Source of the DNA: Pisolithus tinctorius
Lineage: Eukaryota > Basidiomycota > Agaricomycetes > Boletales > Pisolithaceae
Length of the DNA stretch: 64,000 nucleotides
NCBI GenBank assembly: GCA_024663395.1
Contig: JANFAH010000094.1
Location: forward strand, 1 to 64,000
Direction of reading: 5' to 3'
Shown here in pieces: positions 52,537-64,000 of this stretch. The position numbers and the translations under genes are program-made. The notes beneath the pieces were generated by a model, which searched no databases, was not told the DNA's origin, and saw only the letters and a program-made list of their open reading frames with translations. Position 1 is the stretch's first letter, and the number at the start of each line of letters is the position of its first letter.

Positions 52537-53227
52537 ATGATACCATCAGACAACGCCAATTCATCTTCTGACCACAAATCTGTGTCCAAACTCCAGAAAC
52601 TTGCAGAAAAACTCATCACTCGTTCATCTCCCGCTCCCTCAGCTGTACTCCCATGTTGTCCAGATACCCAGCAACCCAGTTACCTCGTCGGCGCAAACCT
52701 ACCTCCCCCTGGCCCAGCGCACTACGCCGTCCGTCGCGCTTTGTGGCTCACGCCAACAAAGGCACCTGAGCACGCCCCCTCGTCTCCGTCCCGCCTCCGA
52801 CTCGAACAACTGCTCAGCCAGCCTGGCGCTGCCCGTAGCGACGAAGCTTGGAAAGGCGGCATACAGAAGGTGTGGAAGGGTCTCGTCGGCGGCGGAAGAC
52901 TGCGACGCAGGCTTCCTATGAATCTAGTGGTACGTGTGCTTTCGTCACCAATATGCAATTACGTCTCCTTATTCCCCCCGTGTATAGATCCAGGTCATAC
53001 ATGCTGGTTGGCTACGGGACCCGGAAACATGGCCTGCCGGTGCAGAAGTGCCAGAGTCTGACGACGACCCTTCTCACAAAGCAGCTCCTCCATCCCCTCT
53101 TCCAAGACTCACCAGTCGACAAGAATCATGCCTGGCAACGTCCAAGTCAGATGACAAACCATCGGTGAAGCATTTTCACGATATTGGAGAAATGCGTTCC
53201 TCAGGAGTGGCTGCCGCAGCGCATTAG
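52537..53227 (+). CDS. Hypothetical protein, divergent from GRR1
   Basis: Two exons, 52537-52929 and 52988-53227 (58-bp GTACGT...TAG intron), give 210 aa. The first exon starts MIPSDNANSSSDHKSVSKLQ and contains a Pro-rich segment, then a basic amphipathic helix (AWKGGIQKVWKGLVGGGRLR, RRRLPMNLV). The second exon reads IQVIHAGWLRDPETWPAGAE and becomes acidic and Ser-rich. No known domain. The smooth frame across the junction supports the gene. Confidence 0.6.
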
Positions 53228-53477
53228 CCACCTACATAACGGATAAACGACCGAATGCTGTACGATCGACGCGTCGAACTTGTATGATCATGTAGGATAT
53301 CCCTGTCACTGCCTCTGATGTATGAAGGGCGTCGTTGCTCAGTGATGTGTCCAATAGTCTAACAATGTCATGCTCGGAGATCTAATGTACAACGTAGACT
53401 ATGTGACATGTTCTTCTCTGGCCAAGTTCTCTTGAAACTGCCAAAAAATATATACGGCAGAAACATGGCGAGCATGA

Positions 53478-53926
53478 TCACATTCGGGACGGCGGCGACA
53501 CCTGCGTGAGAGGGTGAACGTCTGCGCGCGAACAGAACAGCGCTTACTTACCAGGATGACACCGTCTCCTCGGACAAAGAGCATCTCCATTTTCCGCTTC
53601 GCGACCTGTGTTCGTTGGTGTTAGTGACCAGATTTGCAGTGTAATGGGGTGGCGAGCCTTCACTGTGCCCTGGCCCTCGAGGGTTCCATCTACAGCATCT
53701 ACGATCATGACGGTTTCCTCGACATCGCTGAGGATGAGATTCATGTGACCGTCATACGCCTATCATCGACACTCAGCAAGACAGCGAAAACAGTCCAGGG
53801 TGTATGACTCACGTGTAGGACGCCGCTCAGCTCGCGATCACCGCGAAGCTTCACAAAGACGCGTTCGCTCAGCGATAATCTTATGAGGTCAAACGGCTCT
53901 TGTATTCCTGTCGACGAGGGATCCAT
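53478..53926 (-). CDS. LSM3: U6 snRNA-associated Sm-like protein LSM3
   Basis: Four exons, 53926-53813, 53759-53664, 53605-53552 and 53501-53478, give 96 codons including the stop (95 aa). The Sm1 motif runs [40 protein letters not shown] and DVEETV; Sm2 is [20 protein letters not shown], the C-terminus. All four exons are needed to complete the fold, and every junction is in phase. LSM3 belongs to the nuclear Lsm2-8 ring on U6 snRNA and the cytoplasmic Lsm1-7 ring in mRNA decay. The gene is head-to-head with U1-C, 70 bp apart. Confidence 0.95.
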
Positions 53927-53996
53927 GAGTACTAGTGTAAGGGGCGGACAGGATTAGTCAGCATCGTTCCACGCGTCTTTCCTCCCAACCCTCACG
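53927..53996. promoter_or_regulatory. 70-bp bidirectional promoter, LSM3 / U1-C
   Basis: Only 70 bp separate the two start codons, so both 5' UTRs and both core promoters are in or beyond this segment. No TATA box. It contains a CT-rich stretch on the plus strand before the U1-C start. Confidence 0.6.
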
Positions 53997-54831
53997 ATGC
54001 CAGTGAGTACCCAAGTCACATTGGCTCTATGCACGCTCACGATTCACCACCAGAAACATTACTGTGACTATTGTGATGTATTCTTAACGCACGACTCTGC
54101 TTCAGGTAGGTCGAAGAGCTCTGCACATGTTCCTCATCCTCATCACACCCAGTGCGCAAAGCCCATAACAGCGGGCGTAACCACCTGGCTAATGTACGGG
54201 ACTACTACGCTTGTGAGTCTCGTTTCTCAGTTCACATGAGCACCGCGTTCATCAGAAATTTCAGCGCTTGGCCACGACAAGGCGCAGAATATCATCGACC
54301 AAATTACCGCAGCCTATGAGAGTGGAGGAGGGCCTCCCCCAGGAGGGTTCGGATTCGGACCACAGCATCTACTTGGTTCTGCCCCACCCTTTGGCGGAGG
54401 ACCCCCACCGTTCGGCGGACCACCCCCATTTGGTACGTGTCAACATCCCCGAGCTGTGTATGTCTTTCTCACCGAGAATGCAGGTCGTCCACCATTCCCA
54501 CCTCCCATGCCTCCTGGAATGGTCCCACCTCCAGGTGGTGCACCACCTTTCCCTCCCGGCACAATGCCTCCCCCAGGTGCCTTCCCAGGCGGTAAGTGTG
54601 CAAGGGATGATTTCACTACACCAAACTCATCAATGTGATGAAGGCCCACCACCATTCCCTCCCAACGGCGGTCCCCCGGGTACTTCTATGCCTCCGTTCC
54701 CTCCTACTGGTAATTTTGCCCCACCTGGAGGAGTCCCTCCCCTCAACCCAAGTAATGCACAACCTCCAGCCGATGGTCCACCACCCGGCATCCATCCAGA
54801 CAGGTTGCGAATGATAAGCAGTGGAAGATGA
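53997..54831 (+). CDS. U1 small nuclear ribonucleoprotein C
   Basis: Six exons, 53997-54002, 54054-54105, 54153-54212, 54265-54432, 54484-54591 and 54644-54831, give 194 codons including the stop (193 aa). The first coding exon is only 6 nt (Met-Pro). The N-terminal U1-C zinc finger follows: C6, C9, H24 and H30 in [20 protein letters not shown] and AHNSGRNH, the same positions as in other U1-C proteins. A helix (GHDKAQNIIDQITAAYES) and a long Pro/Gly-rich tail complete it. It stabilises pairing of U1 with the 5' splice site. The animal and yeast orthologues are SNRPC and YHC1. Confidence 0.95.
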
Positions 54832-54949
54832 CGGTTTGGGATTTGGATGGTCAATAGTATATCACCTTTTCATGTTGTATTCCCTCAAAAAGTCCCTTGG
54901 ATAAAATTACTATGACTGAGCGAGTAACCTTGTACACGATAATATGCTA

Positions 54950-56551
54950 TCAGGTTGGTTTATGGTAATCTAGCTTTTTTGCGAAGGCCTCGCTGACGGG
55001 TGTCAGTGTTGCACTGGAAACCTCGACGCAAAACTGGACTAAACGGCCATCGTCCAGCATCTGGTGGATATCTTGTGTCGCATGTTTCTGGTGGTTATGC
55101 GTCCATAATCTGTTGACAACCTTCCGTTTCGACTGGTGACCGTGTAGCCGGCTGCGTGAGTCGGTAGGATGACTTACTTGATCATTCATAACGGACCAGA
55201 CAGGGAACAGACGGGTGAGGGTCCATGTATGGGCACCGATGTAATACCAAATATCCTGGCAGGGTCGATGTGATAAGATTTGATGGAAGCGCACTTCAGG
55301 CTCACCTTTTTCGCTGACAGGATGAAAGTATGGAAAAAGGGTCGTGTTGACAGGTTGTTGATAATGTATTCTGCCGCCGATAAGTTGTCCGATTGAGTGC
55401 CCCAGTCAAGCAATAGAGAGGCGGAAGGGCAGTCCATCGTGAACGGTTCATAGACAAACGCCATGTTGTCAACAATCTGTACACGGAAGCAGAAGTCGTC
55501 CATCTGTGAGAGGCTAGTAATTGTGATGATGGTTAGTGCACCCCTTTTGTTACTACTATAGATGTGGGGAACTGACCTTTCTAGGGAGTACACCTGGTTT
55601 GATCAATTTAATGCACAGCTGCCACAAAGCAATGCTTACCATGTCTTCAGAGAGGCTCAGCCGCTGTTGAAGCCCTTGCCACGGTATCGGGCATACGACC
55701 TTGGCAGATTGTGGAGCACGGTTCGTAGACATATTCCAATTCTCATCTGCAGTCAGTGAGGATGGCTTGAAGAGGGTAGACACAGGTGACCTATCCTGTG
55801 GAGGTGCGCGTGGAGACAATGGTTTTGGAGGGCTTACGACAGTTTGCGGAGTGCGGTTCGTGGCCATTCGCCGACTCTCATCCACAGTCGGCGTAGATGG
55901 CTTGAAGAGGATAGACTTATGCCGTGGGGATGCGCGTGAAGGAGACAATTTTGGAAGGCTTTGGGGTAGCTTCGCATCGAGTCTCACGATTGGAGTAGAC
56001 GGTGGAGTTGTGCCCGATGGCTCGAGTCGAGGCGTCGCGAAACGTAGAGAGACACCGGAGGTTGATAGCGCCGGACTAGCGTTCTTGGATTCACCCCCTT
56101 GCACCCCGACAGCCGGACGATGTGGGGAGCTCCGAGCAGACACGGACAAATCATCATCTTCAGGCTGACGAATGGCCTACTAAGAGACACGCATCAATTG
56201 TCATGGACGATCTGCGTACCAATTCCTCTACGAGGTCTCGTAGTACACGTTTCACGCGCTTCAGTTTCTGAATCACCACATCGTTCGCTGCTGATCGATT
56301 GTCATGGTTCCGACGTTCGAGTTCAGCAACGCGACTCTTGTACAGTGTTGTCTCATGGGTTGAGTCCACGAGGGCTTGGTTGAACTGTTCCCCAATGTGC
56401 ACAAGGGTTTGCACGACGCGTGAAAGCTAGACTGCAAGATGAGCGACCGATGCCAGGGTAAAGGGATATAATAATGCTCGACCTCTTCCTGTGCTTCGTT
56501 CATCCTCGACCGTGGTGTCAGGACAGCGACGTTCGGTTTGCTGGATTCCAT
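54950..56551 (-). CDS. Hypothetical coiled-coil protein
   Basis: Six exons, 56551-56483, 56426-56220, 56176-55577, 55503-55306, 55255-55178 and 55132-54950, all in phase, give 444 aa. Residues 1-90 form a coiled coil (RMNEAQEELSRVVQTLVHIG through KLKRVKRVLRDLVEEL). Residues 95-240 are Ser/Pro-rich and contain two related motifs (SILFKPSTPTVDESRRMATN and STLFKPSSLTADENWNMSTN, each followed by RxPQ). The C-terminal 200 residues look folded (QMDDFCFRVQIVDNMAFVYE and LTRLFPVWSVMND). No known domain is recognised. The first exon's upstream frame stays open, but no earlier ATG is close. Confidence 0.65.
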
Positions 56552-56859
56552 TTCCACGAGATGGATGACAGGTTTCTTGCAAGATCCAAGCTGGTGGCTT
56601 TCGAATCAAGGGAGAGACGGATGAGATCAAACACACGCAACCCTTTCACCTGTTACATACCAGCCATGCTAGATGTCATCGCGCAGGCAAGTTCCTGTGT
56701 GTCACGTATAGGTAAGTATCTCCAGATGTATGGGTTCGACAGATTTGTTCCGGCTGTCGGGTCTCACCCATTCATATCCAACCATCAATATTCATGTTTG
56801 GCCCAAAAACCATCCCTGCTTGCAGGCCAGGCTTATCGATATCCTCGACCAGACGTACA
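56552..56859. other. Divergent intergenic region
   Basis: 308 bp between the coiled-coil hypothetical gene (minus) and the amidohydrolase gene (plus). Overlapping short open frames here look like shadows. No clear promoter motif. Confidence 0.35.
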
Positions 56860-58199
56860 ATGTCCTCCACTCGACTCTCGCCATCCCCGACGCCCGTCGT
56901 CGATGTACACACCCACGTATACTTTCCACGCTATGCTGCCGAATTACGTGCACGCAGCTCAGCTCCTCGAATATTGACCCGGACAGGTGCAGACGGCAAG
57001 CCTGAAGAACGGCTCCTGATATTAGATGGAGAACCAGGATCAGGACGCCCCGTCGGTCCTCAGGTGGGTTCCGGAGTTATCTATACTCAGCGGCATTCCG
57101 TTCATCCCTGTTGGACAGTACTGGAACAGGGAAGAAAAGCTTGAGTTCATGAAAAGACACCATATCCATGTTTCATTCGTAAGGTCCTGACCCTTTCAGA
57201 CATTTCACTCCGCATCACCGGCCTGACTTGACTCCGTCACTCAAGCTCAGCAAACCCGTGGCTTGATTTTCTTCCTGCGGAACGCGCCAACACTCTTGCT
57301 CAGGCGCTTAACAACGACCTCGAGGAATACTGCGCGTCTTCTCCAAAGGCGGATGGGTTCCCGGGTTTGAGGTCCATTTATGGTTTCGGCCTCCTGCCTC
57401 TCGTCCCGCACATTCCGATTTCCTCAGTCATCCAAACCATCGAGCAGATCAAGACATTGCCGCACGTATCAGGCGTTATAATGGGAACGAAGGGTATCGG
57501 TAAAGGCCTTGATGATGAGGCGCTGGAGCCAGTATGGGAGGCCATCGAAAGCGCGGGACTTGTGGTTTTCGTTCACCCCCATTATGGCGTAGACACTCAA
57601 GCTTTTGGCAACATGCCGAATGGTCACGTACTTCCTCTTGCTCTTGGTTTTCCATTCGAAACCACCATTGTGAGCTCTGACCCCTGGTTTGTCTCGGTCA
57701 TCCCAGTTCTGACAGCACGCGTTGCAAGACTATAACCAGGTTGATTCTGGCTGGTGTCTTGGATCGTTATCCAAACCTCCGGCTTCTTCTTGCTCACTCA
57801 GGGGGGGCACTCTCTCAGCTGTCCTCTCGTATTGCCTCGTGCATTGCACATGATCCGGTGGTGGCAAAGAGACTGCAACACGATGTAAGGTACTATCTTG
57901 GGAAGCTTTACTTCGATGCCGTCGCATATGGTCCCGAAGAGCTTGGTTTTGTAAGCGAGACCATCGCACGTGCGGAATCGTACAATGCTACAGGAGGCTC
58001 ATACAATGCGGACGCTGGGAGCACAAGGATGTTATTTGGTACCGATCATCCATTTTTCCCGCCCCTAGAAGGGAGTCAAAAGTGGCAGAGTGTCGAGGAA
58101 AATATGAAGGCTATTCGAAACGTCCGTGGCTGGAGCGAATCTGCCCAAGCGGACGTTCTCGGGCACAACGCATTGAAGTTATTCAACTTGAAGTATTGA
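56860..58199 (+). CDS. Amidohydrolase, ACMSD / uracil-5-carboxylate decarboxylase type
   Basis: Four exons, 56860-57063, 57119-57183, 57246-57669 and 57729-58199, give 387 aa. The metal-binding HxH is VVDVHTHVYF near the N-terminus. Further expected ligands and signatures are ANPWLDFL, GTKGIGKGLDD, FVHPHYGVD (His), HVLPLALGFPFETT, LLAHSGG (His) and FGTDHPFFPP (Asp). This is the metal-dependent decarboxylase branch of the amidohydrolase superfamily. Fungal members include uracil-5-carboxylate decarboxylase (thymine salvage) and ACMSD (kynurenine pathway). The sequence alone does not separate them for me. It converges on the quinolinate phosphoribosyltransferase gene, 22 bp away. Confidence 0.85.
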
Positions 58200-58221
58200 G
58201 TAGCCCTCGTACATCGTAACG

Positions 58222-59362
<1,141 letters not shown>

Positions 59363-59685
59363 GATCACAATTGCCAACTTGGCTTGTGAGAATCTATCCA
59401 AGTCACACAGAGGCAATAGTACCCGCGTGATGCCGAGCACGGTCGCGACTCAGGTACTCACCGGTGCACAGGTAGTGTCATGGAGTCAGCGTGTCTCTCA
59501 TCTTAGCCTTGTAGCTGTCAACACGTAAATTACCACCATCGTCCAACAAAAGTCAACTGCCAGCAAGTCCTGCACAAAAACGTAAAGTACCTAATACGCA
59601 GAGCCGTCCACCAAAGAAAAGAACGAGTGTGAGGACAAACGAGGGATTATTAGATTGACACCTAATAGTCCACAACAAAGTTCGA
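59363..59685. other. Gap: promoter side of BNA6
   Basis: 323 bp between the BNA6 start and the stop of the GPI protein gene. Nothing recognised. Confidence 0.4.
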
Positions 59686-60355
59686 TCAAAACGCAGTGGT
59701 AATGAAGGCAGTCAGGGCAGCAAGGGCAGCGAGTAGTCCCGACTGGGTATCGACTCCTGGAAGTGCAGCACTCGAGCTAGTGGGTGTGGTGCTCGTGTCC
59801 GAACTGGCAGTGCCAGCTGACGTAGTGGTCGCACTTGGCGTCAGGGCAGAGATACTGGACCTGTGTAAGGAACGGTCACGTTTCAATAAAATTAGCAGCA
59901 AGTAACTCACGAAGCAGATGTCGTGCTTGTAGAGGTACCCGTGGTTGTCGATCCAGTAATGCTGAACTGATCGGATTGAGCAAGCAAGCTATCAAGGTGT
60001 TCGGCATCCTGAGCAAGGTTGACACGGAACCCATCGCCAGTGGGCCAGCCCCCACTGGGAGGGTTGCACTGAATCGTGCCAACGGTACCGTCAACGAGGG
60101 CATTGAGTACCTGGTTATTGATAGGCATAACAGTAGTGTTCTGCGGAGGTGTAAGGGAAAAGATATTAGGAATTGCTGTAATGCGCTCACAGTGTTGGTT
60201 AACACGGCTGTGAAGTTGAGTGGGTCGGTGGAGACACGGTTCCATGTCAAGTAGTTGGGACCGGAAGTGGTCCAACCTTGCGAACCACCAGGAGACGTGA
60301 CTTGATAGGCAAAGGCGGAAGAAACGCTCAGAAGGATGGCGGCGACAACACGCAT
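59686..60355 (-). CDS. GPI-anchored Ser/Thr-rich surface protein
   Basis: Three exons, 60355-60191, 60140-59911 and 59860-59686, give 189 aa. A signal peptide (MRVVAAILLSVSSAFA) is followed by a beta-sandwich-type domain of the fungal Ser-Thr-rich GPI-anchored family (YQVTSPGGSQGW, LTWNRVSTDPLNFTAVLTNT, then INNQVLNALVDG...). A Ser/Thr-rich stretch and a C-terminal hydrophobic tail (SGLLAALAALTAFITTAF), preceded by small residues, fit a GPI-attachment signal. It probably sits on the plasma membrane or cell wall; the function is not known. The start at 60355 places the signal peptide best; an in-frame ATG at 60370 is also possible. A TATA box is 49 bp upstream. Confidence 0.88.
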
Positions 60356-60699
60356 GGCGGACAGACCCACTACTGAGTTGGAAGGGGGAAAAAAGAGTTG
60401 CAGTTTATACTCGCGGGGAGGGATTCAAATAGCCCGCTTGGCAATGAAAAACCTGATCTGGCCACGAAGCGAACAGCCCTGTAAACGAATAGTTCCCACG
60501 GCAACAACCCCTTCCAAGTAAACCGATCGTTGAATGCATGTTTGCCACACGGGAAATGAGTGGGCCATAGGTCCAGGGTCAAGGACTAAACTATGGATGT
60601 GCCCAGTGCATTAAGGCTACGGGTGTTGGACAGGCGACTTGCTGGGACAAGTTTTGCTAAGGACACCAAAAAACCAAGCTTTGCCAAGTGTACGTACAA
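60356..60699. other. Gap: promoter of the GPI-anchored protein gene
   Basis: 344 bp between the GPI protein gene and the stop of the Gemin2-like gene (both minus). It contains the TATA box below; nothing else recognised. Confidence 0.45.
60404..60409 (-). promoter_or_regulatory. TATA box of the GPI-anchored protein gene
   Basis: TATAAA on the minus strand (in GAGTATAAACTG), 49 bp upstream of the ATG at 60355. Confidence 0.6.
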
Positions 60700-61938
60700 T
60701 TACGACCGTGACAAGACATCTTCGGCGTCTGTCCAGAGATCCTTCTGACCCCAGACACTGGCAACTGCCGTAAATACCATCCAACATGACGCATCCGAAA
60801 TTGCTTCCGCCGCCTCGACGCGGTCGGAGTTCTTCAGGTCTCGCCGTGTCTGTAAAATCCCAAGGCATGCACGCGCAAGATTGCGGAGGAGACTCATTTC
60901 GTCAGCTGACACCGTGTCCTCCACCTTCGTGAGAAGTGAAAGCATCCATCGCGCATGACTGTTGGTAATAATCGTTGAAGCGTCGTCGAAATTTTGAAGG
61001 TGAAGGTTAATCCAATGCGCAAAGTACATGAGAAGGTGAATGGACATTCGCTAACGTGCTCGTCAGTAGATGGTCACGAAAAATGAAACGACACCTCACA
61101 TGATCGATTGCTCGCAAGCGATTTGGCGTGGCTTCCCGGGGCATTGGTTTGGCGTCCTCTTGCTGAGCTTGATCCTGTAACATCGAAGTAGTAGCGAGGT
61201 TGTTATCTGAGGGTTCGGTCATGACCCGAGAGGGCAGATTCGCAACTGCAATGGTTTGTGTATCATTACCGGGAGTTTCAACGGGGTTCTGCCCGCTGGA
61301 AGGAACAGTGTCGATTCCTTGGCCTGCATTTCTCAGATATTCAAGAACAACCGACGTGTTGTGTGAGGGCTTGGACTTTTTGCGCGACTCTGCTCGAGCA
61401 GCAGGACTCCACTCCGATTCTGGTTGGCCAGCCAGAAACTTCCACCACGCCTCACGGTCCTTCTTCTCCGGGATTAATGACTGCATTAAACTGCTATGTC
61501 GGACATGTACCGTGGGTTGCATCATGTTCTGGATGTCATTGATGGCAGCTCGCCCCGATAGCTTAGAAAGTACTCGCACCTTTCTGAGGTTACGGAAATG
61601 AGACTGGAAGATGTCCCGCCACTTCTCATATGGTAGTACGCCCTTTGCAAGCGCGCTCAGGGGAAGAACAGGAGGACGGACTGATTCCTCGTAAGGATTG
61701 TGTGCCCTTTTAATACGTGGTAAACGGCGCGCATCTCGTCTATAAAGCGGATCAGGAGGGTACAAGCACCCAAGGGTAGGTAACGTATGAACCTGACAAG
61801 AAAGAGATATTGCATTCCGTCTGCGGGATCGCCATTGAAATCCTCTGGAAGATTGGCTACTGGCAGTATCTGCTTTCCCGGGGCAGGCTCGTCCAGGTCG
61901 GAGTCTTCTGGTTCCTCCCTCTTGCGTTTGTTAACCAT
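60700..61938 (-). CDS. Gemin2/BRR1-like snRNP assembly factor
   Basis: Three exons, 61938-61793, 61739-61100 and 61050-60700, give 378 aa. Order of features matches Gemin2: a basic N-terminus (MVNKRKREEPEDSDLDEPAP), LPVANLPEDFNGDPADGMQY followed by a helix, a block with EAWWKFLAGQPESEW, SVVLEYLRNAGQGID, and a helical C-terminus (ARWMLSLLTKVEDTVSADEM, SLLRNLARACLGIL, and ending VWGQKDLWTDAEDVLSRS). Gemin2 binds SMN and the Sm ring during snRNP assembly in the cytoplasm. The assignment rests on block order rather than a catalytic motif. The gene is divergent from the next one with 110 bp between. Confidence 0.7.
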
Positions 61939-62048
61939 CCTGTCGCTTGAGCTCGACGTGCGGAAAGGCCATCGTGGGAAATACCACAGTTCACTGAAGA
62001 AAAAAGCCAGGGCTCTGAGTGATTTTGTGCTAGTTCAGACAATCGACG

Positions 62049-63168
62049 ATGGCACACTCAATGGACGATGAAATCGACTCAGAAACCTTGCAAGCCCAGA
62101 TGGACTTGTCAATGTCCTTTGCGCACAACCTCGTGACATCATGGTTACAATCTACTCAGGTGGCACAGCCGCACCCAGGTATCTCTGATGCAGAGCGTAT
62201 ACTAGAAGAAGAGCTGCGACGGCCTCCAAGGTAGGTGCAGCATGAAGAGTAAAGAAAGCCTTCTGATCGAACAATCCTCGCGATTTGTCAGGTTGGGAGT
62301 TGGTGCACCTGTTCCCGTGGCCAGTTTCACGGGCCAGGACGCTGCTAAACTGCGACATCGACTCGCGAAAACGGGTGATAAGGCTTTGGCATCGACAGAG
62401 AGGCCTCTTCAGTCGGATCATAAATCAGATGAAGATGAAGAAAAGGGCAAGCCAACGAAACGGACAAAGAGAAACGACCCATTTACCATGCCAGGGCACA
62501 AAAAGCGCAAAAAAGTAGACGACGCGTCGAACAAGTTGTCGACGCCTGAATCAAGCCATCCGACAAATGGGGTCAAACTATGTGACAGTGACCAAAACGC
62601 GCCAACGGAGAAATTTTCTGGAGAACGATCTATCCATGGTCTGAATGTAACCTGCAAAGCCTTCCAATTCATGACTAACGAAATGAGCAGTCACTGGCTC
62701 ACCAGCAACAGGCGTAACACTAGCAACATCGGTAAAAGCAATGTCCGGTGCCAGTCCGACCCCACGAAGTTCTATACCTCGATCGGACCCCACGCCCAGT
62801 CAGGGTTGTACCGAAGGTGGTGACAAAAGTAGTGCACTGATTCCTGATACTGCTTTACGATCGCCCGGTACGTCCGGTGTAGCACATACCACTTGACTCC
62901 TTACTCATCACATGGAACGCCTTGGAACTCCGGCTCGGATGCGTACAAAATTGCTGACCATGACACCACCTCGTGGTCAGGAAGTTGCCCCACACCATCT
63001 CCCGTGTCCGTTCAACACAGCGTTTCTAGCAAAAACGATCGTCTTTCTTTGCTGAATCTTGATGGGCCCGTCGGCAACTCTGCCACCCCGAATACTTCCA
63101 GAAAGCAACGCAGGCGACGCAAAAAGAAAAAGAATGTCATGATGGGTACCGGCACGGGAGCCACTTAA
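62049..63168 (+). CDS. Hypothetical basic protein, probably nuclear or nucleolar
   Basis: Exon 1 (62049-62230) encodes MAHSMDDEIDSETLQAQMDL and SMSFAHNLVTSWL, ending RRPPR. Exon 2 starts at 62292 (LGVGAPVPVASFTGQDAAKL). Later junctions are likely near 62637-62691 (55-bp intron) and 62869-62980 (a longer intron), leading to the C-terminus RKQRRRRKKKKNVMMGTGTG. The middle has acidic and Lys-rich patches (SDEDEEKG, GHKKRKKVDD). I believe the N-terminal block is conserved in many fungi as an uncharacterised family. The second half of the gene model is uncertain. Confidence 0.6.
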
Positions 63169-63491
63169 CACCCACATAGTACGTAAATTTGGATGTTGCG
63201 TTTCGAGGTTTACCTCGTTTTCATAGAACATGATTTCCAAATGCGTCGTTCGGCCGTTGGTAATGTGACCTGCATGCGTGAGATCCAATTCATTTCGAAA
63301 GTGGCTCCTCCGAAAAACCACCAACAGGGTTCCGAGTCCATGGTCTTTCCTCAGCAGCGATACTGGATATGGTCCGTTCACTCGACGAGGAGAGCGAGGT
63401 ACTTGTTACAAGGCTAATGGTATGACACAATCCGCCGAAATCCAAAGTACATAAGATGGAATAAGTTAGGTCTGTACAGTGTATCGTTATC
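63169..63491. other. Convergent intergenic region
   Basis: 323 bp between two converging genes. An antisense frame at 62977-63381 overlaps the end of the upstream gene and is taken as a shadow. Nothing else seen. Confidence 0.4.
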
Positions 63492-63996
63492 TTACTTTGT
63501 CCTCATCAGGCTTCCGGTCCGAACTAACGACTTTCCACTGTTATAGGACGCCTGTCGGGAAGAGGGTCTCTTCGAATAACTCCTACTGGAGTGTCGGCTG
63601 CCGCTTGGTCGATAGTGATGGTGCCGACTCGGCCTAGGAGATTGTGTGGGCGACGCTACACGCCGAGAAACCGCGCTCCGTGTAGCGTGTTTGGAGCTGC
63701 GGTGGCGGGTGTCGGATCTATGAGACCTCTTTTTCTCCTTTCCAGAGAAAAAGAAAGAGAGGCCCAAGGGAGACTTGGCCCCTTTCTTGGATCGACGAGC
63801 TGCCTTGCGTTCTTTTTTCCGTTCTCGGACAGCTTTGGCCTCTCGCATTTCGGCTATGCCTTTCTTTCTGAGGCTCTCGTTTCCGCTGAACGTAGCCCGC
63901 CACTTTACTAGCCAACCGTGTACTGTTGATGCTTTTGGCCTACTTCGCTTGCGCCCATCTGAGTGATAGTGCTTGGAGGTGGTCAGCCGTATTCAT
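63492..63996 (-). CDS. Hypothetical Arg/Ser/Lys-rich protein
   Basis: Two exons, 63996-63944 and 63885-63492 (58-bp intron), give 148 aa: MNTADHLQALSLRWAQAN, a Lys/Arg/Glu helix (KAVRERKKERKAARRSKKG), then an Arg/Ser/His-rich tail with SR and RS dipeptides. The composition suggests RNA binding or a splicing-related role, but no domain is visible. The start is 4 bp from the window edge, so an upstream exon cannot be excluded. Confidence 0.5.
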
Positions 63997-64000
63997 GAGA

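Noticed and set aside
62977..63381. 134-codon minus frame overlapping the end of the 62-63 kb gene
   Set aside because: It overlaps the better supported plus-strand C-terminus and has no recognisable content.

Overview
The window looks like a chromosome segment of a mushroom-forming basidiomycete (Agaricomycete). The evidence is the many short introns (about 46-75 bp), KDZ-type transposase genes, a Tad-like LINE, Ty3/Gypsy elements, and housekeeping genes of fungal type (GRR1, QPRTase, U1-C, LSM3, NAA10, a Gemin2-like protein). The species cannot be named from the sequence alone. No tRNA, rRNA or CRISPR array was seen.

Layout. 1-1.8 kb: a partial nuclear-type protein and a CCDC97-like gene, both on the minus strand. 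2.3-11.8 kb: a decayed multi-gene DNA element with a transposase-like gene (4139-10813, minus), an accessory gene behind it (2314-4049, minus) and a divergent small gene (11048-11816, plus). About 1.9 kb of foreign sequence splits the transposase gene. 12.2-28.8 kb: a Ty3/Gypsy element (minus strand, 653-bp LTRs) whose pol is interrupted by a full-length LINE (15440-22011, both ORFs open). A plus-strand zinc-cluster gene (13118-14214) and a second LTR-like segment lie between pol and the left LTR. 29.0-39.2 kb: a KDZ transposase fused to a Ulp1-type protease, with a complete chromovirus (31639-37454) inside one of its introns. A convergent accessory gene follows (39171-39930). 40.3-64 kb: mostly ordinary genes.

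The transposable elements share a mutation signature. The two LTRs of the older Gypsy differ at 27 positions, of which 26 are transitions explained by CpG to TpG or CpA. The three differences between the chromovirus LTRs are all of this kind. Eight premature in-frame stops in the elements are seven TGA and one TAG, as expected from decay of CGA (Arg) and CAG (Gln) codons. This points to cytosine methylation and deamination of repeats.

Gene content of the right third: a large hypothetical gene with a duplicated exon, a C2H2 protein, an alpha/beta-hydrolase, NAA10, GRR1, a hypothetical, LSM3 and U1-C (divergent, 70 bp apart), a coiled-coil hypothetical, an ACMSD/uracil-5-carboxylate-decarboxylase-type amidohydrolase converging on quinolinate phosphoribosyltransferase, a GPI-anchored Ser/Thr-rich surface protein, a Gemin2-like snRNP assembly factor, and two basic hypothetical proteins. 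With CCDC97, four genes here relate to spliceosomal snRNPs. Exon boundaries were derived by hand from splice consensus and reading-frame continuity, without alignment tools.
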